Of a stretch of 64,000 nucleotides of DNA, positions 27,238-38,503 are shown in pieces. The notes beneath the pieces were generated by a model, which searched no databases, had not been told where the DNA came from, and saw only the letters and a program-made list of their open reading frames with translations. A program made the translations under genes and the position numbers. Source of the DNA: Rhodocollybia butyracea (taxonomy: Eukaryota > Basidiomycota > Agaricomycetes > Agaricales > Omphalotaceae); assembly GCA_015501585.1 (NCBI GenBank), contig JADNRY010000016.1:248001-312000 (forward strand), written 5' to 3'. Numbering within the stretch: the first letter of the stretch is position 1; the number at the start of each line of letters is the position of its first letter.

Positions 27238-27323
27238 TTTCGTAGTATTATACGAAAGTCAATTGGAAAAAAGTTTAGTTTTTCCCTCCTCTCTTTTTTG
27301 TTCTACTTGCATTGCTTCTGATC

Positions 27324-28432
27324 ATGTACGTCTTCTCCTAAGTCGAGAGCTAGATACTAAGCTCGCAACAGGGCATCGTACCATAACTTGCACTCTATAG
27401 CAACCTCGTCGAACAGCTCGATGTATCAAATGCCTGTTAACAGTGTCAGCCAAGTTCCAAGTTCGCATCTGTACGCGCCAAATGTGGTCGCTCTCATGAT
27501 GCTTACCGATGTTCGACCTCAGATACGTCTCTGTAGGGGCTCTTCACATATACGCAGGTACCAATGATGCGCAAGGGCTAAGATTGATTCCAATGGTTGC
27601 GTCAGTCGGTGGATACTACGCCTTTGCAAGATATCTTCTAGCTTACTATCTTTGGTCCGCAGGAAAGTAGTGCGTGTATCGTTAATTGTACCGTCACTAC
27701 CGAATTCCAACTCGTTCGTCTGATAGTCTGTGGTCGACTACCAAGGTTCGATATTGGTAGATACGTTTGTGCGGCCGACGTATGTGCAATTTTTTGTCTC
27801 ATGTGTAGCTGATGCTAGGCGGGGTATCAGGCATCATGTGCATAGTGTTAGGTTCCTCGAGACGAACATACAGTTCTCGGATATTGTCAATGGTGAGTGA
27901 CGCTACTTGCGAGTCCAGATGGGTGTTGTGATATTCCCTGTAGCTCCGCCTTTTGATCAAGTCAGGGATCATGTAGCTTCTGTTATACGAAGCAAGATTG
28001 TTGTTGGGCATTCCCTATGGCTGTTTCTATCGGTGCGTTCGTGTGCTCAAGCCCTGTCGGTAGAGACGTGAAATCTCAAGCAGTCACGGTTCTTCTACGC
28101 GTAGATCATGGGCCTGTCGCATCCTGCACTCGAAACAAGAGATCTAGCCTTGTTCATACCGTTACGGCGGAAGCTTCAATCGACGAGGGTAGTTGACTTG
28201 AAGACGTTAGTTCAAGTATATATGGGTCGGAATATCGGATTGGTTGAAGATTCGGTTAGTTGTCTACGATCCACGTTCCTGTTAAATAACGAACTGAGTT
28301 TCTCAGTTGGAAAATGCGAGGGCGTGTATTGATTTATTCCGTGCGTGCGAAGAGCCTTTCGAGAGGGTTATTGCTACAGGTGCTTGGCCTTGCAATTTAC
28401 CTCCAGTGTCGTATTCCGAGTATTTCACATGA
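27324..28432 (+). CDS. DEDDh 3'-5' exonuclease-like protein (REX4/ISG20 type), possibly decayed
   Basis: The start codon seems split by an intron: AT at 27324-27325 and G at 27372, giving MASYHNLHSIA. Recognisable exonuclease parts follow: VVDYQGSILVDTFVRPTYV (Exo I side), FDQVRDHVASVIRSKIVVGH then SLWLFLS (Exo II side), GLSHPALETRDLALFIPLRR, VDLKTLVQVYMGRNIGLVED, and LENARACIDLFRACEEPFE (Exo III side). In active members the Exo II box reads GHxLxxD; here the Asp position is not Asp (WLFL). The Exo I DCEMVG motif was not found in the expected place (VVALMMLTD). I could not join all exons into one frame. It may be an inactive or decayed member of the REX4-like family, or I may have missed an exon. 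Confidence 0.5.
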
Positions 28433-28546
28433 GAATAACTGGTAGTAGTAGTTTTGTATTGAGAGGAGTCGGAGAAAACGGACCGGATGTTTGGCGTGTA
28501 ATTTCAATTGATAATTTGCCCACCAACCTTTCCTTGTTCTTCGAGA

Positions 28547-29608
28547 ATGGCAACCGAAGCAATGCGTCCTGGCCAGTCTCCCAGCTCTGTGCCTACAACT
28601 ACTCAGAAACGCAGCCGTGCAGAAGAGTTTGTACCGTTCTTTCTTTGTTTTATCAAGTACTGAATGGAAATTTACAGTGGCGAATCTATACTGCTTCCTC
28701 TCAGCGACCAGAACGCGTCATATTACCCTTCTCATGGATACGATTCAGACGATGAAGCTGAGCTGTTGACCCATCGAGGAAACTGGGGTATCAAAAACAC
28801 TAAAGGGGCGAGATTCATGCGCAGAGGCAAGATCACTTCTTGGGGACCGAACATGGGTGATTGGGATGTGAGTATGATGTTTTAAACTAACAAATACTAG
28901 CTAAAAAGTTCATTCCAGGCTGAAGAACGCACAAGAAAACGAATAAAACTACTGCTTCCTCAGCATAGACGGTCTCCTTCGCCCCCGACACTTCCTCATT
29001 TATCTCGTTCGCCGTCGCCACCTCTTCTTGCTCCATATCCACCGCCAACTACTCAGCATCTCACATATTCATCGTTTGTCATGGATAAATCGGTCACTCA
29101 TACTTTTCGTTCCAACCTTCTTGATCAACTCGAAAACGCTACAAATGGTCTCATTGAAGGCGAAGCTACTATGCGAAGAGCTATGGGGCGACTATGGCAG
29201 GTCATGAGCGAAGATCCCTCGCCGAGATTGGAGCCGGTTACCAAACAAGAAGACGAAGAACTGGAGGAACTGAGTGAACAGGACGCTCGAGCGAAACGTC
29301 TTGCTCGTGCACCTGATCTTACACCTCCGATCCACAAACTATTTCTATTCCAATATCCCAACAGTTCGTCTTTATATAGCGAGCAGTCGCATTTTACGAC
29401 GCCAGAGTCGCAACAAGGAAACTTGGAACGCGCGATGGCTGTAATGCGGGAACTGCAGGATGATGGCCGGGAATATGTTGAGCGTTTGCAGGAAATTAGA
29501 GAAGGTTTGGGAGATATCAGAGCGCACCGAGATGGAGTTTGGGATATGGTCAGGGAAAGGGCGGTACAGGAACTTCAGGATGCTGCATTTGAAGCGGCTG
29601 TAGTGTAG
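28547..29608 (+). CDS. Rxt2-like nuclear protein (possible Rpd3L histone deacetylase subunit)
   Basis: The N-terminal exon (MATEAMRPGQSPSS...TTQKRSRAEEF) is followed by DSDDEAELLTHRGNWGIKNT and KGARFMRRGKITSWGP, then an intron near 28868-28919, a Ser/Pro-rich stretch (RRSPSPPTLPHLSRSPSPP), and a helical, acidic C-terminal half with coiled-coil character (ERAMAVMRELQDDGREYVER). The RGN...ARFxRRGKI block recalls the N-terminal domain of Rxt2, a subunit of the large Rpd3 complex. The similarity is short, so the name is tentative. The donor after AEEF and the acceptor before GESILLP do not agree in phase, so the first intron is wrong in my reading or a base is missing. The C-terminal exon is intact. 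Confidence 0.45.
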
Positions 29609-29935
29609 CTTGAAAGAATCAATCGATGCTGTGAAGATTTTTTTTGGAAATAGCTTGGCAACTGCGGTAACGCCGCGGAATCAAAGTTCAAAGTTGTTTC
29701 TCTCTTTCATTCTTTCATCTTCACGTTCTTTAATGGTCGCTCCGGTATCGGTTACACATCGCAAGTTGCGCAGAGTACTCGCGAGAAATCGCTATTAGAA
29801 CCCAGCACTATTTCCGATTGGTAACTCCAAGACCAAGACTCCGTTGATCCTTTCCTGCCTTTTACCGGTCTGCCTACTAAAGGTAATGTCCCCAGTCCGC
29901 TTTTCTTGACAAATTTCCCAATTTTTTACACCTAG

Positions 29936-30825
29936 ATCGGCCGACGTTGACTCCACCTATCCCACAGACGCCTACAATCGCTGTCAACCCACCTACTCCT
30001 GACGTCTCTATTTCCTCTGCTGCGTCAACTTCTTCAGCTACATCAGCTACCTTGGCACCGGTTAGCAACTCTGCGTCAACACCCGCCGTAGTTCCAACAA
30101 CCTCGAACACCGCCTTGGCCAGTTCCTCTCAGATCGCCAGTGCAAGCCCGACTTCATCTCATGGCAATGTAGTTGGCGGCACGATCGCAGGAGTTATCGC
30201 CCTGATAGCCTTGGTTATTTTTGGACTATTCCTTCTGGTGGGTATAGCCAGGTCCCTTCTAGTTTCTATACTAACATAACGCAGCGTCAGCGTAAGAGGC
30301 GAAGAGCTAAAAAGGACCTGAACCCCACTGTGGAACCATTCATTGTGAACCCTCTTGGAAAGGAACTACCTCCACCTCCGATGGCGGAGCAGAGGATGAC
30401 CTTTGGTACACAATATGGCAGACCAGGTCCTGCTTACATTGGGACAGACAGGAGCTACAATTATTCGAACGAACCCTGGACGTTTTCGGATGATCTTACA
30501 GTGCCACGATCTCCGTTCGCAGATCCTGTCGTCGATCACGGTAGCCGAACCGTTACATCTCCCGTCCATTTCGACAGTTCTTCGTCGTATGGTCAATATT
30601 CTGAGGCGCCCAGGTCTCCGTTTGCAGACCCGGCGGCCGATGGTTTGCAAACCCGCCTGCAGTTGCTTTGAAACATACTCCTTCTCTTACGGCCAGTGTG
30701 GAGATGGTGCGGCACTTGGTTACAATCCTGTGGTACGAAACGGCTCTGGAACTCAAAACCATCTTCACGTCATCGGGCGACCTGCCAGTGTGTACGACGA
30801 GTCAGACGCCTATGGCGGTATATAA
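29936..30825 (+). CDS. Single-pass membrane protein with Ser/Thr-rich ectodomain
   Basis: The first exon is not resolved; the part seen starts after an acceptor at 29935. A Pro/Ser/Thr-rich stretch (VSISSAASTSSATSATLAP), probably O-glycosylated, leads to the membrane span GGTIAGVIALIALVIFGLFL, a short intron (about 30240-30286), a basic stop-transfer (QRKRRRAKKD) and a cytoplasmic tail with two RSPFADP motifs. The layout resembles fungal Mid2/Skg6-like surface sensors. The frame ends at 30671 (LQTRLQLL), but another frame continues to VYDESDAYGGI at 30825, an ending also found in the copy at 37918. A copy at 34250 has an extra G in this place (CAAAGCCCG against CAAACCCG), so a one-base loss at about 30651 is likely. 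Its tail is repeated in pieces across 34-58 kb. Confidence 0.6.
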
Positions 30826-31019
30826 CATTTCTTTCTTTCTTTCTTTCACTGTTGAAATATGGGTCTGGTACGCATATTAGAATTTGAACTCAGTACTTGG
30901 GCTTGTTAATCGAGCACCTCCTCTCTCCTTTTCAGTTGTATGTTTGTACGTTTTGGTGTATGTTTTGGTGTCTACCCGTGTACATTGCATGTACATGGCT
31001 ACTTGAAAATAAATTGTGT

Positions 31020-31300
31020 TTAAATTTGTCGCGCGGATTCTGAGGAACTCGGAAGACATGAGCGATGATCCCGACCTATCCGACTACTAATCCCTACAGG
31101 AATTACAAGGCAAAATTGGTGAACCTAGCGGTCTTCACAGTATCATTTTCTCCCTTCCCGCTTTAATTACGACGACGGTATTCAACATGCCGGTCGTCGA
31201 TCTTCAATATCTAATCATGGCTAATTTCCTTTTCGGACTCAAGTCGACAATACCAATATCGCTCGACTTGCACAGTTGGAGGGCGAAATATATACCAAGT
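31020..31300 (+). repeat. Repeated leader segment, unit 1 (resembles the BLM10 5' flank)
   Basis: The sequence GCGCGGATTCTGAGGAACTC followed by a GGAAGACATGAGCG stretch and an ATTACAAGGCAAAATTGG stretch recurs before each F gene of the array (34490, 38090, 52880). Its first part also occurs just upstream of the BLM10 start (58340-58434). It has no convincing coding capacity, and a short open frame at 31187 is not conserved in frame among copies. Confidence 0.7.
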
Positions 31301-31461
31301 AGAGACGTGGACAGTAACAGAGTGGCTTATTGCCGACGATGGGAAGAAGAGCCCAAGGCAAGATCGGGCAATGGAAAATCGATGATGTTTTATGGGAGAT
31401 ATTCAATCTCATCGTTATTACAAGATACCAGTTTGACCACAGCGTACAATAGAGGATGCAA

Positions 31462-33827
31462 TTATTGAGAGACTTTACCGACAGCATCACCGAGATCTAG
31501 CTTGACAGGAGGAAAATTAACATCGACCACCCCTTGGACTTGCCTGCCTTTATCCTGCCCAGCCACAATGGCTGAATGTCCGAGCTGCGACAATCTGTAA
31601 ATCTGAGAGTGTCTCTGGGCTCGTTGTTTATCTTCAGATAGGGGCTTCTTTTTGCGCAAAATCTTCTGGAGTAAAGTTCGAGGATAGGTCTCTTTCATAC
31701 TCCCCAGCATGACAGTTTGGCCATTGGCGTGAGCAGCTGTAGGAGAGGGACACCATTCATTCAAGATGCGGTTACCGGGAAGGATCTTTTGCGGCCTGAA
31801 GTTAACACGTCCAACCTCAGAGACATCCTTGACGAGATATATGTTGTGAATCAGAATCTAGAAACCACATCTCGTTAAGAATTGCTGAACACAGTACACT
31901 TTTCACTTACATTATGGATGAGTATGAGTGCTTCGGAACTTTTACCTTCTGGACTCAGATAGATATAGAGAGTCGCATAAACAGTGAGAGGGGGTGTGTT
32001 CTATGATTTGTTCAGATCAGGGTACCTTTGATATGGCGCAAACAACTTACGGATTCGCAGGAGGTTGGAAAGACATTTACTCTATACCCTGTGCGAAATT
32101 TTTGGTAATTTGTATCGAAAGATCCACGGTAGTAAATCCTGTAGCCTGACCGACAAAGCATTCGGGGTTGAACTTCGAAATTAGCAGAATATACTGCTTT
32201 CGGAGCAGTGGATACACCGGCTGTTGTGCCTAAAGAAACCGCATGGGTTGTGCTCACAGAAGCATTTCCATCCAACTTCTTTGCACTCGACAAGTCCACC
32301 TCACTTTCGGTCTTTCCTCTAACCACGCTATAGTGATCTGTTAGTTTAAAAAACACAATACCATCCAAAAGAACTGACAAGGTTTCTACTTCGGTACAGA
32401 GATCCGGCGTACTGCTTAGCACAATATATGCAGTATCAAACCGATATGGAGCCGAAGGAGTGATAGTCACATTTACGAAGAATTCGACTGGATTGAGAGC
32501 CTTATACTGAGGTCATTCATTGAACTGAGGATTGATAACAAAGATTAGTTTGAAGCTGTCATAACAAACAAGATGGCGCACCAGGATTTCGAGCCTGGAG
32601 CCCATGATGTCCAGATTCTTCTCGTGCCAGAGAACATTCGATATATGTATAACGGATTGCCGCCGGTTTTTTACCGCCCCCACCATCGCCACCCCCATCC
32701 CCGCCGTCATCGCGACCCTGTCTTTCGTTGTTTGTGTCGGTTCCCTTGCTGCCACTGCCTTCCGTCCACTTCCTTTTCTCCTTCCATGTGGGTTTCGCTT
32801 CCGAATCCGGTTTCAGCGTGATTTGGATGCGAAAGGGCGACGAGTCCGCTAGATTGATTGCCAAATCAATCAATTCATGGGTTCTCGAAGTAGGGCCTTC
32901 GAGTTGAAGGATCGACTCCACAGTAGCATCTTCATTTACACGAAGCTTGCCATAAAGCAAGCCGCCAAGAGCACCTGCTTTCTCCACCTCTGCCCGGTTC
33001 TCAGCCACCCACTTCCCGCTCTCGCCTGTAGTGAGCACCCATAACGATGAGCAGCGCTCATTGGCTTTCGCGCCAAGCCCGGATATTTTGGGTGAGGTGT
33101 CCGGGTTTAGTAAACGTTTAGTCCCGGAGTGGGAGTGCTCTCGAATGATGATTGAGAAGAGACGGACGTGTGCGTGATTCTATGGTTTGATTCAAATGAG
33201 AACGAGTCACTGAATTCCTTTTGCTGAACAGTCATTATGAGCGGAGTTACGTGTCATGTGATTGCTGACCTTGATCGTGTGCAACTGCAACTCTAGCTGA
33301 TCTCTGCCTGCTAGCTGTCTCTTGTGAAGAGAATACTCGTTCGCATATAAAGTCGCACTCGCCTGGCTGTCTTGTAGTCCACGAAGAAACTCGTTCTTGA
33401 ATAAAACTCGAACTTCAAGCTTCATCGCTTCAATTTTTGATACAGTATCACCAGAAACGCATTCTGCGATGCAATTTCACCCATAGAAAGTCGCATATAT
33501 CGATTAGCCTGTTCAGCCTGATTCTTGGAAAACCTATTTCTGCAGTTTCTTCGATTTTTTCCCATCAAGCTCACTGACAAGAATGATTGCCAAGTTCTTA
33601 ATGCGTTTGTTGAGGACCTCCGGAGTCCGCTTGTTGCAAGGTTGCATGCCTGGCCTAGAGGTAGTTAATGGTAGCTGGTTGATTAGAAATTGTAGCTAGT
33701 GGGATTTGCCTTGCACGTTTGAATGAGATTATTTACCATTTTAATGGCAATGGCTCCTCCTGGAGCAGGTACCTGGTATTTGCTCTAGTGTCACTGGTTT
33801 CAGGGCTTCAATAAGCAGCTTTCTCAT
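31462..33827 (-). pseudogene. F2: longest member of repeated family F
   Basis: Read from 33827 down: a helical part (LNKRIKNLAIILVSELDGKK, AEQANRYMRLSMGEIASQN, MKLEVRVLFKNEFLRGLQDS), a linker exon with SDSFSFES, and the family N-domain (GESGKWVAEN, ALGGLLYGKLRVNEDATVE, SILQLEGPTSR, LADSSPFRIQITL). A Gly/Asp/Lys linker comes next, then segments HISNVLWHEKN...LEILVRHLV, PYRFDTAYIVLSSTPDLCTE, GYRIYYRGS...FRTGYRV and the C-terminal ILIHNIYLVKD, NGQTVMLGSMKETYPRTLLQ, GHSAIVAGQDKG, VKLDLGDAVGK. Breaks: the frame changes at an A6 run about 32671 between linker and the next segment, and a 4-base length difference from F3 shifts the helical exon near 33765. Function unknown; no signal peptide or enzyme motif seen. 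Confidence 0.6.
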
Positions 33828-34125
33828 CTTGAGTGCATTTTCGCTCTTGCTCGGTGCGCCCAGATCAGATCATTGTCATTTAGTACGCCGTACTCTTTTC
33901 CGTTCGTTCATCTAAAAGAAAAAGAGTTACATTTCCCCAGAAGGAAGTTCATCGATGAAGGTGTCAGGGAAGCACTTTCTGGCCAGCAAGGAAAGCACGT
34001 CCAGAGTAGGTCATCGTCGCAAAACAAGGAAACACTTGTTTACTTGCTCAGTTGACTGCATGGTAAGCTAGTATCTTCAATTGGCAGTTTTTAATAGGCT
34101 TGAAGTGCATCAGACTGTGATTCAA

Positions 34126-34640
34126 TGCGTTGATCACGGTAGCCGAACCCTTAGTACATCTCCCGTCCATTTCGACAGTTCTTCGTCGTATGGTCAATAT
34201 TCTGAGGCGCCCAGGTCTCCGTTTGCAGACCCGGCGGCCGATGGTTTGCAAAGCCCGCCTGCAGTTGCTACGCCTATGGTGGTATATAACATTTCTTTCT
34301 TCTTTCTTTCTCTCACTGTTAAAATATGGGTCTGGTACGCATATTAGAGTTTGAACTCAGTACTTGGGCTTGTTAATCAAGTACCTCCTCTCTCCTTCTC
34401 AGTTGTATGTTTGTACGTTTTGGTGTATGTTTTGGTGTCTACCCATGTACATTGCATGTACATGGCTACTTGAAAACAAATTGTGTTTAAATTTGTGGCG
34501 CAGATTCTGAGGAACTCGGAAGACATGAACGATGATCCCGACCTATCCGACTAGAGATTACAAGGCAAAATTGGTGAACCTAGCGGTCTTCATAGTATCA
34601 TTTTCCCCCTTTAACTACGACGATGGTATTCAACTTACAG
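34126..34640 (+). repeat. Copy of the membrane-protein tail plus leader, unit 2
   Basis: Nearly exact copy of 30530-30690 (SRT..TSPVHFDSSSSYGQ and APRSPFADPAADGLQ), then a jump to the 3' UTR (GTGGTATATAACATTTCTTTC, as at 30817) and on to the leader (34490-34640). Cut at its left edge inside the reading frame, so it is a gene fragment and not expressible on its own. It keeps a G at 34251 that the full gene lacks. Confidence 0.8.
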
Positions 34641-34781
34641 AATGCAGTTCCCAAACAGACAATACCAATATCGCTCGAGTTACAGTTGGCCGGCAAAGCA
34701 CAGAAATATATATTGTGCTTTGAACATACCAAGTCAAAATACTTCTTCCCGGACAGTAGCTGGCTTATTGCGGAAGAAGCA

Positions 34782-37208
34782 TCAAGAAGCTATGGCTATG
34801 GCGTTGCCTAGATCTAGTTTCAAGGGAGGATAATTGACATCTACAACGCTATCAATGCCCCCATCTCTATCTCGACCAGCCACAATCGCCGAATCTCCAA
34901 GTTGTAATAATTTCCGGAGGTGTGCTTTCCGGCGATCCAAGACCTGCGAGTGCTGTAGCCTGTGGAGTATCTTCTTAAGCGGATTCTGGGAAGTTACTTC
35001 CTTGATACCACCAGTCCTGGTCGTTTGACAGTTTACATGAGTGCAAAATGCTGGGTGCCATTGATTTAGGAGGCGGTCACCGGGAAGTACCCTTTGGTTT
35101 CCAAAGCGAACAGTTCCTTGTTCAGTAGCGTGTTTGACGATATAAATGTTGTTGATTGAGATCTGGAAACCCACATCTCGTTAGGATTTGCCAAACACAG
35201 TACGGTTTTCACTTGCATTGTGAACAAGAATCAGCGCTTCATGGCCTTCGCGTTTCGGACTTAAATATATATATAATGTCGCATACAATGGTAGAACCAG
35301 TGCAGGGTAAGGTACTTTATGGATAGCTGCAAATAGTAGCTTACAAGTTCATGAGGTACATCTTCTGGCATGGTTTCCACTCGATATCCGGTCTCAAATA
35401 CCTTTTCGCCATCGAGTCCAAGGCAGTGAATTTGAAAGCCTGCTTGAGAAAATCCTGTTGGATCTGGATCAAAAGTGATAGAATATGGTGCATTCGGGGC
35501 GGTAATTGACGTGGAAGAACCAGTGTTTGCTCCTCCAGATGGAGATGCACTAACAGTTATGTTTCCACTCGACACTTTTTGCTTTGACGAGCCAAAATCA
35601 GTTTCAGTTTTTTCTGGCGTTACACATGCTAGTTTAGAACTCTAGCAAACAGAATAATACAAAAGAACTGACTGAGCTCGTAATCGGTCGCACAAATCTG
35701 GTGTGCTACTTAGCACAATAGATGCCATATCAGTTTGATATGATCCCGGCGAACTGATCCTTACGGATACGAAGGATTCGAGCCACTGTGTAGGGTCATA
35801 CTGTGGCTTTGACTTGAACTGAGGATTGAAAACAAAAACAAAATAAGTAAGGTAGGCTTGACAGAAATAACAAGCGCACAGTGATTTCGAGAGTCGACTT
35901 GGCTATTGCCAGTTCATTTGCTTCCCAAGTTACTGACGAGAGGTAGTTAAGCGGCTTGAGACTACCTCCACCTTGAAGTCCTCCGTTTCCCCCACTGTTT
36001 CGTTGGCCACCTCTCCCACCTCCTCCTCCCTTGTCACTATCATTTTCCTTATCGCTGTCTCTTTCTTCCCTGTCACTCTTATCGCCTTCTTCTACATCAC
36101 CCCTATTGCCTTCTCCGTCTTCCTTGCCGTGGCCCCCGTCTCCCTTGTCATCGTTTCTATTTTCCTTATCATCATCTCCTTTTCTCTCTTTGTTATCTTT
36201 GTCACCACTGGCTCCACTTCTCTTGTCAATGTTCCCTTCCCTCCACTTCCCTTTCTGCTCCCATGACATGTTAGCTTCTGAATCTGGTCTTAGAGAGATT
36301 TGGACGCGGAACGGGGATGAATCTGCCAAGCTGATTGCCAGGCAAATCAGTTCCTTAGCTTTAGAGGCTGGGCCTTCGAGCTGTAGGAGAGATTCAATGG
36401 TAGTATCATCATGGACACGAAGTTTCCCGGATAGCAGCCCTCTAGGGCCTTTGCCTTCTCCACCGCCGCCGAATTCTTGGAGACCCATTCTCCGCTGGGC
36501 CCAGATGTGAGGATCCAGAATGAAGAATGCTCATTCGGTTTCACGTCAAGGTGGGGGTTTTCTGGGGAGGTGTCCGGCGTTAGTCCTGGAGTGTCGGTGA
36601 AAGAAGAGCAAGCTGACGTTCTTGTAATTCCTGGATCAGGTTCAAAAGAGAACGAGTCGTTTGGCTCTTTCTCAGTTCTGACAAGTCATAACTTTAAGTC
36701 ATTCGTTGGCATGTGACCGGTTGACCGCTGATTGTCTAAGTTGCATTTATAGACCACCTCACATTGAAGCTCCTCAATGCCCAACGTTCCACGCATCTTT
36801 GAACTTTATCCCCGTACAGCTTTTGACACATTATCATCCAATTCATCCAGAATCCAGATCACTAAGAATGATGAGCCTGGTCAGTCTGATTCTGCTCAGA
36901 GAAATTACCTCTCCAGCTTCTCAACATCCTTCCGCAATCTCTGTTCGATTTCTTCCCTTTGAGCTCATTGACAAGAATGATCGCCAAGTTCTTGTTGTGT
37001 GCTTGAAGGCCTCCGCTTGTTGCAAGGTAGCCTTGATCAAGAAATGCAGCTAGTCGCACATTTGAACGAGATTATTCGCCATTTCAATGGCAATGGGCAC
37101 TGTGTCCAGTGCAGGGATTTGCTTCGCCACTGATTTCAGGTTCAAGAAGGGTATTTCCCATCTTGCACGCGCGTTTGCTCTTGCGCGGTGCGCCCAGATC
37201 ATCGTCAT
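34782..37208 (-). pseudogene. F3: member of repeated family F with a one-base frameshift
   Basis: The N-domain begins SSFWILTSGPSGEWVSKNSA and then shifts: GCCCTAGAGGGCTGC should read with one more G to continue as GLLSGKLRVHDDTTIESLLQ (near 36441). After the N-domain comes a very charged linker of about 80 residues, rich in Asp, Lys, Glu and Gly (SDREERDSDKENDSDKGGG), then LSSVTWEANE, the ITFDPDPTGFSQAGFQIHCL segment, VFETGYRVETMPEDVPHELV, and the C-terminus ISINNIYIVKHATEQGTV, RVLPGDRLLNQWHP, GDSAIVAGRDRDGG and LKLDLGNAIAIAS. Upstream (about 36860-37208) lie helical pieces matching F2 (NKNLAIILVNELKGKKS, VPIAIEMANNLVQMCD), so the 5' limit is only approximate. Confidence 0.6.
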
Positions 37209-37649
37209 GTTGTACGACTTGCTCTTTCCGTTTGATCATCTAAAAGGCGAATGTATGTATAGAATGGATGGAGTTACATCACCAGGAGGGAATTCATAAG
37301 GAGAAGCACTTTTTGGCCAGCAAGGAAAGCAGGTCATCTTGGTTGGTTGCTCAGTTGACTACCGCATGGTTTGACGCACCGCCTATACATTTTAGACTGT
37401 GATTCAATACTATCGGCCCGTTGTTCAAGCTCAAGTTCAACTTGCATTCAGCAATCGGTCTCATGCAGGAATACACCTCAACAATACCACCCATGCACGT
37501 TCTACCGACCATTATCAATGTTCGTTGCACAAGCTAAACTTGGGATACTTGCATGAAGGTCATTGAACACCGATTTGGCTTTGAAAGTCAGGTAATATTA
37601 TTAATTAACAGAGGAATTTGCTGCAAGACCATTATCATACCCATCCTGT

Positions 37650-38450
37650 TGTTGCTCGGTGGCCGGAACCTTACATCTCCTGTTCATTTCGACAATTCTT
37701 CATCGCATGGTCAATATCCTGCCGAGTCTCCATTTGCAGACCCGGTGGCCGATGGTTTACATTGTATAAAGCCCGCTTGTAATTTCTTAAGGCCATGGTC
37801 CGGCGGCACTTGGTTACAGTCCTGTGATACAAAGCAGCTTCAGAACTCAAACCATCCTCATGTCGTCGGGCGACGAGTCAGTGTATACGACGAGTCATAC
37901 GCCTATGGTGGTATATAACATTTCTTTCTTCTTTCTTCCGGCACGCATATTAGACATTTGAACTCAGTACTTGGGCTTGTTAATCGAGTACCTCTTCTCC
38001 TTCTCAGTTGTATGTTTGTGCGTTTTGGCATATGATTTGCTGTCTACCTGTGTACGTTGCATGTACATGGCCGCTTGAAAACAATCTGTGTTCAGTTTTC
38101 GCGCACGAATTCTGAGGAACTTGGAAGATAGGAGCACTGATCCCAGCCTATCCGATTACCGACACTTACATTCCTACCCTACGGAGATTTACAAGGCAAA
38201 ATTGGTGAACCTAGCGGTCCTCACAGTATCGTTTTCCCGCTTTAACTACGACAATGATATTCAACTGAACGTGCTAGTTGTCGATCTTCAATGTCTAATC
38301 ATGACTAGTTCCCTCTTTGGACTCAAGCAGACAATACCAATATCGCTCGGAGTGACCTATCACCAAGTGACGGGGAGAAGAGCTCGAGACAAGATGGGGA
38401 AATGGACTACTGGTGATGTTCTCTGGGAAAGTGTTCGTTCAGCATAGGTT
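37650..38450 (+). repeat. Copy of the membrane-protein tail plus leader, unit 3
   Basis: Fragment of the membrane-protein gene (LTSPVHFDNSSSHGQY, ESPFADPVADGL, ending VYDESYAYGGI at 37918), its 3' UTR, then the leader copy with CATTCCTACCCTACGGAGAT (38168), which is also found directly at the BLM10 start codon (58418). More diverged than unit 2. Confidence 0.75.
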
Positions 38451-38503
38451 ATTGTTACATATGTTTGACTGTAGTGTATAATTATTGATAGAGAATGTGA
38501 TTG

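Noticed and set aside
28345..28755. Plus-strand frame of 136 residues (MRRAFREGYCYRC)
   Set aside because: It crosses the last exon of the REX4-like gene and the first of the Rxt2-like gene in the wrong frame for both.
31187..31468. Short plus-strand frame after the membrane-protein gene
   Set aside because: The same DNA is repeated at 34.6 and 38.3 kb but the frame is not kept, so it is non-coding repeat sequence.
36031..36510. Long plus-strand frame rich in Ser/Leu/Pro (SLSFSLSLSLSSLSLLSPSS)
   Set aside because: It is the complement of the charged linker of F3 on the minus strand; the composition follows from the GAT/GAA/AAG repeats there.
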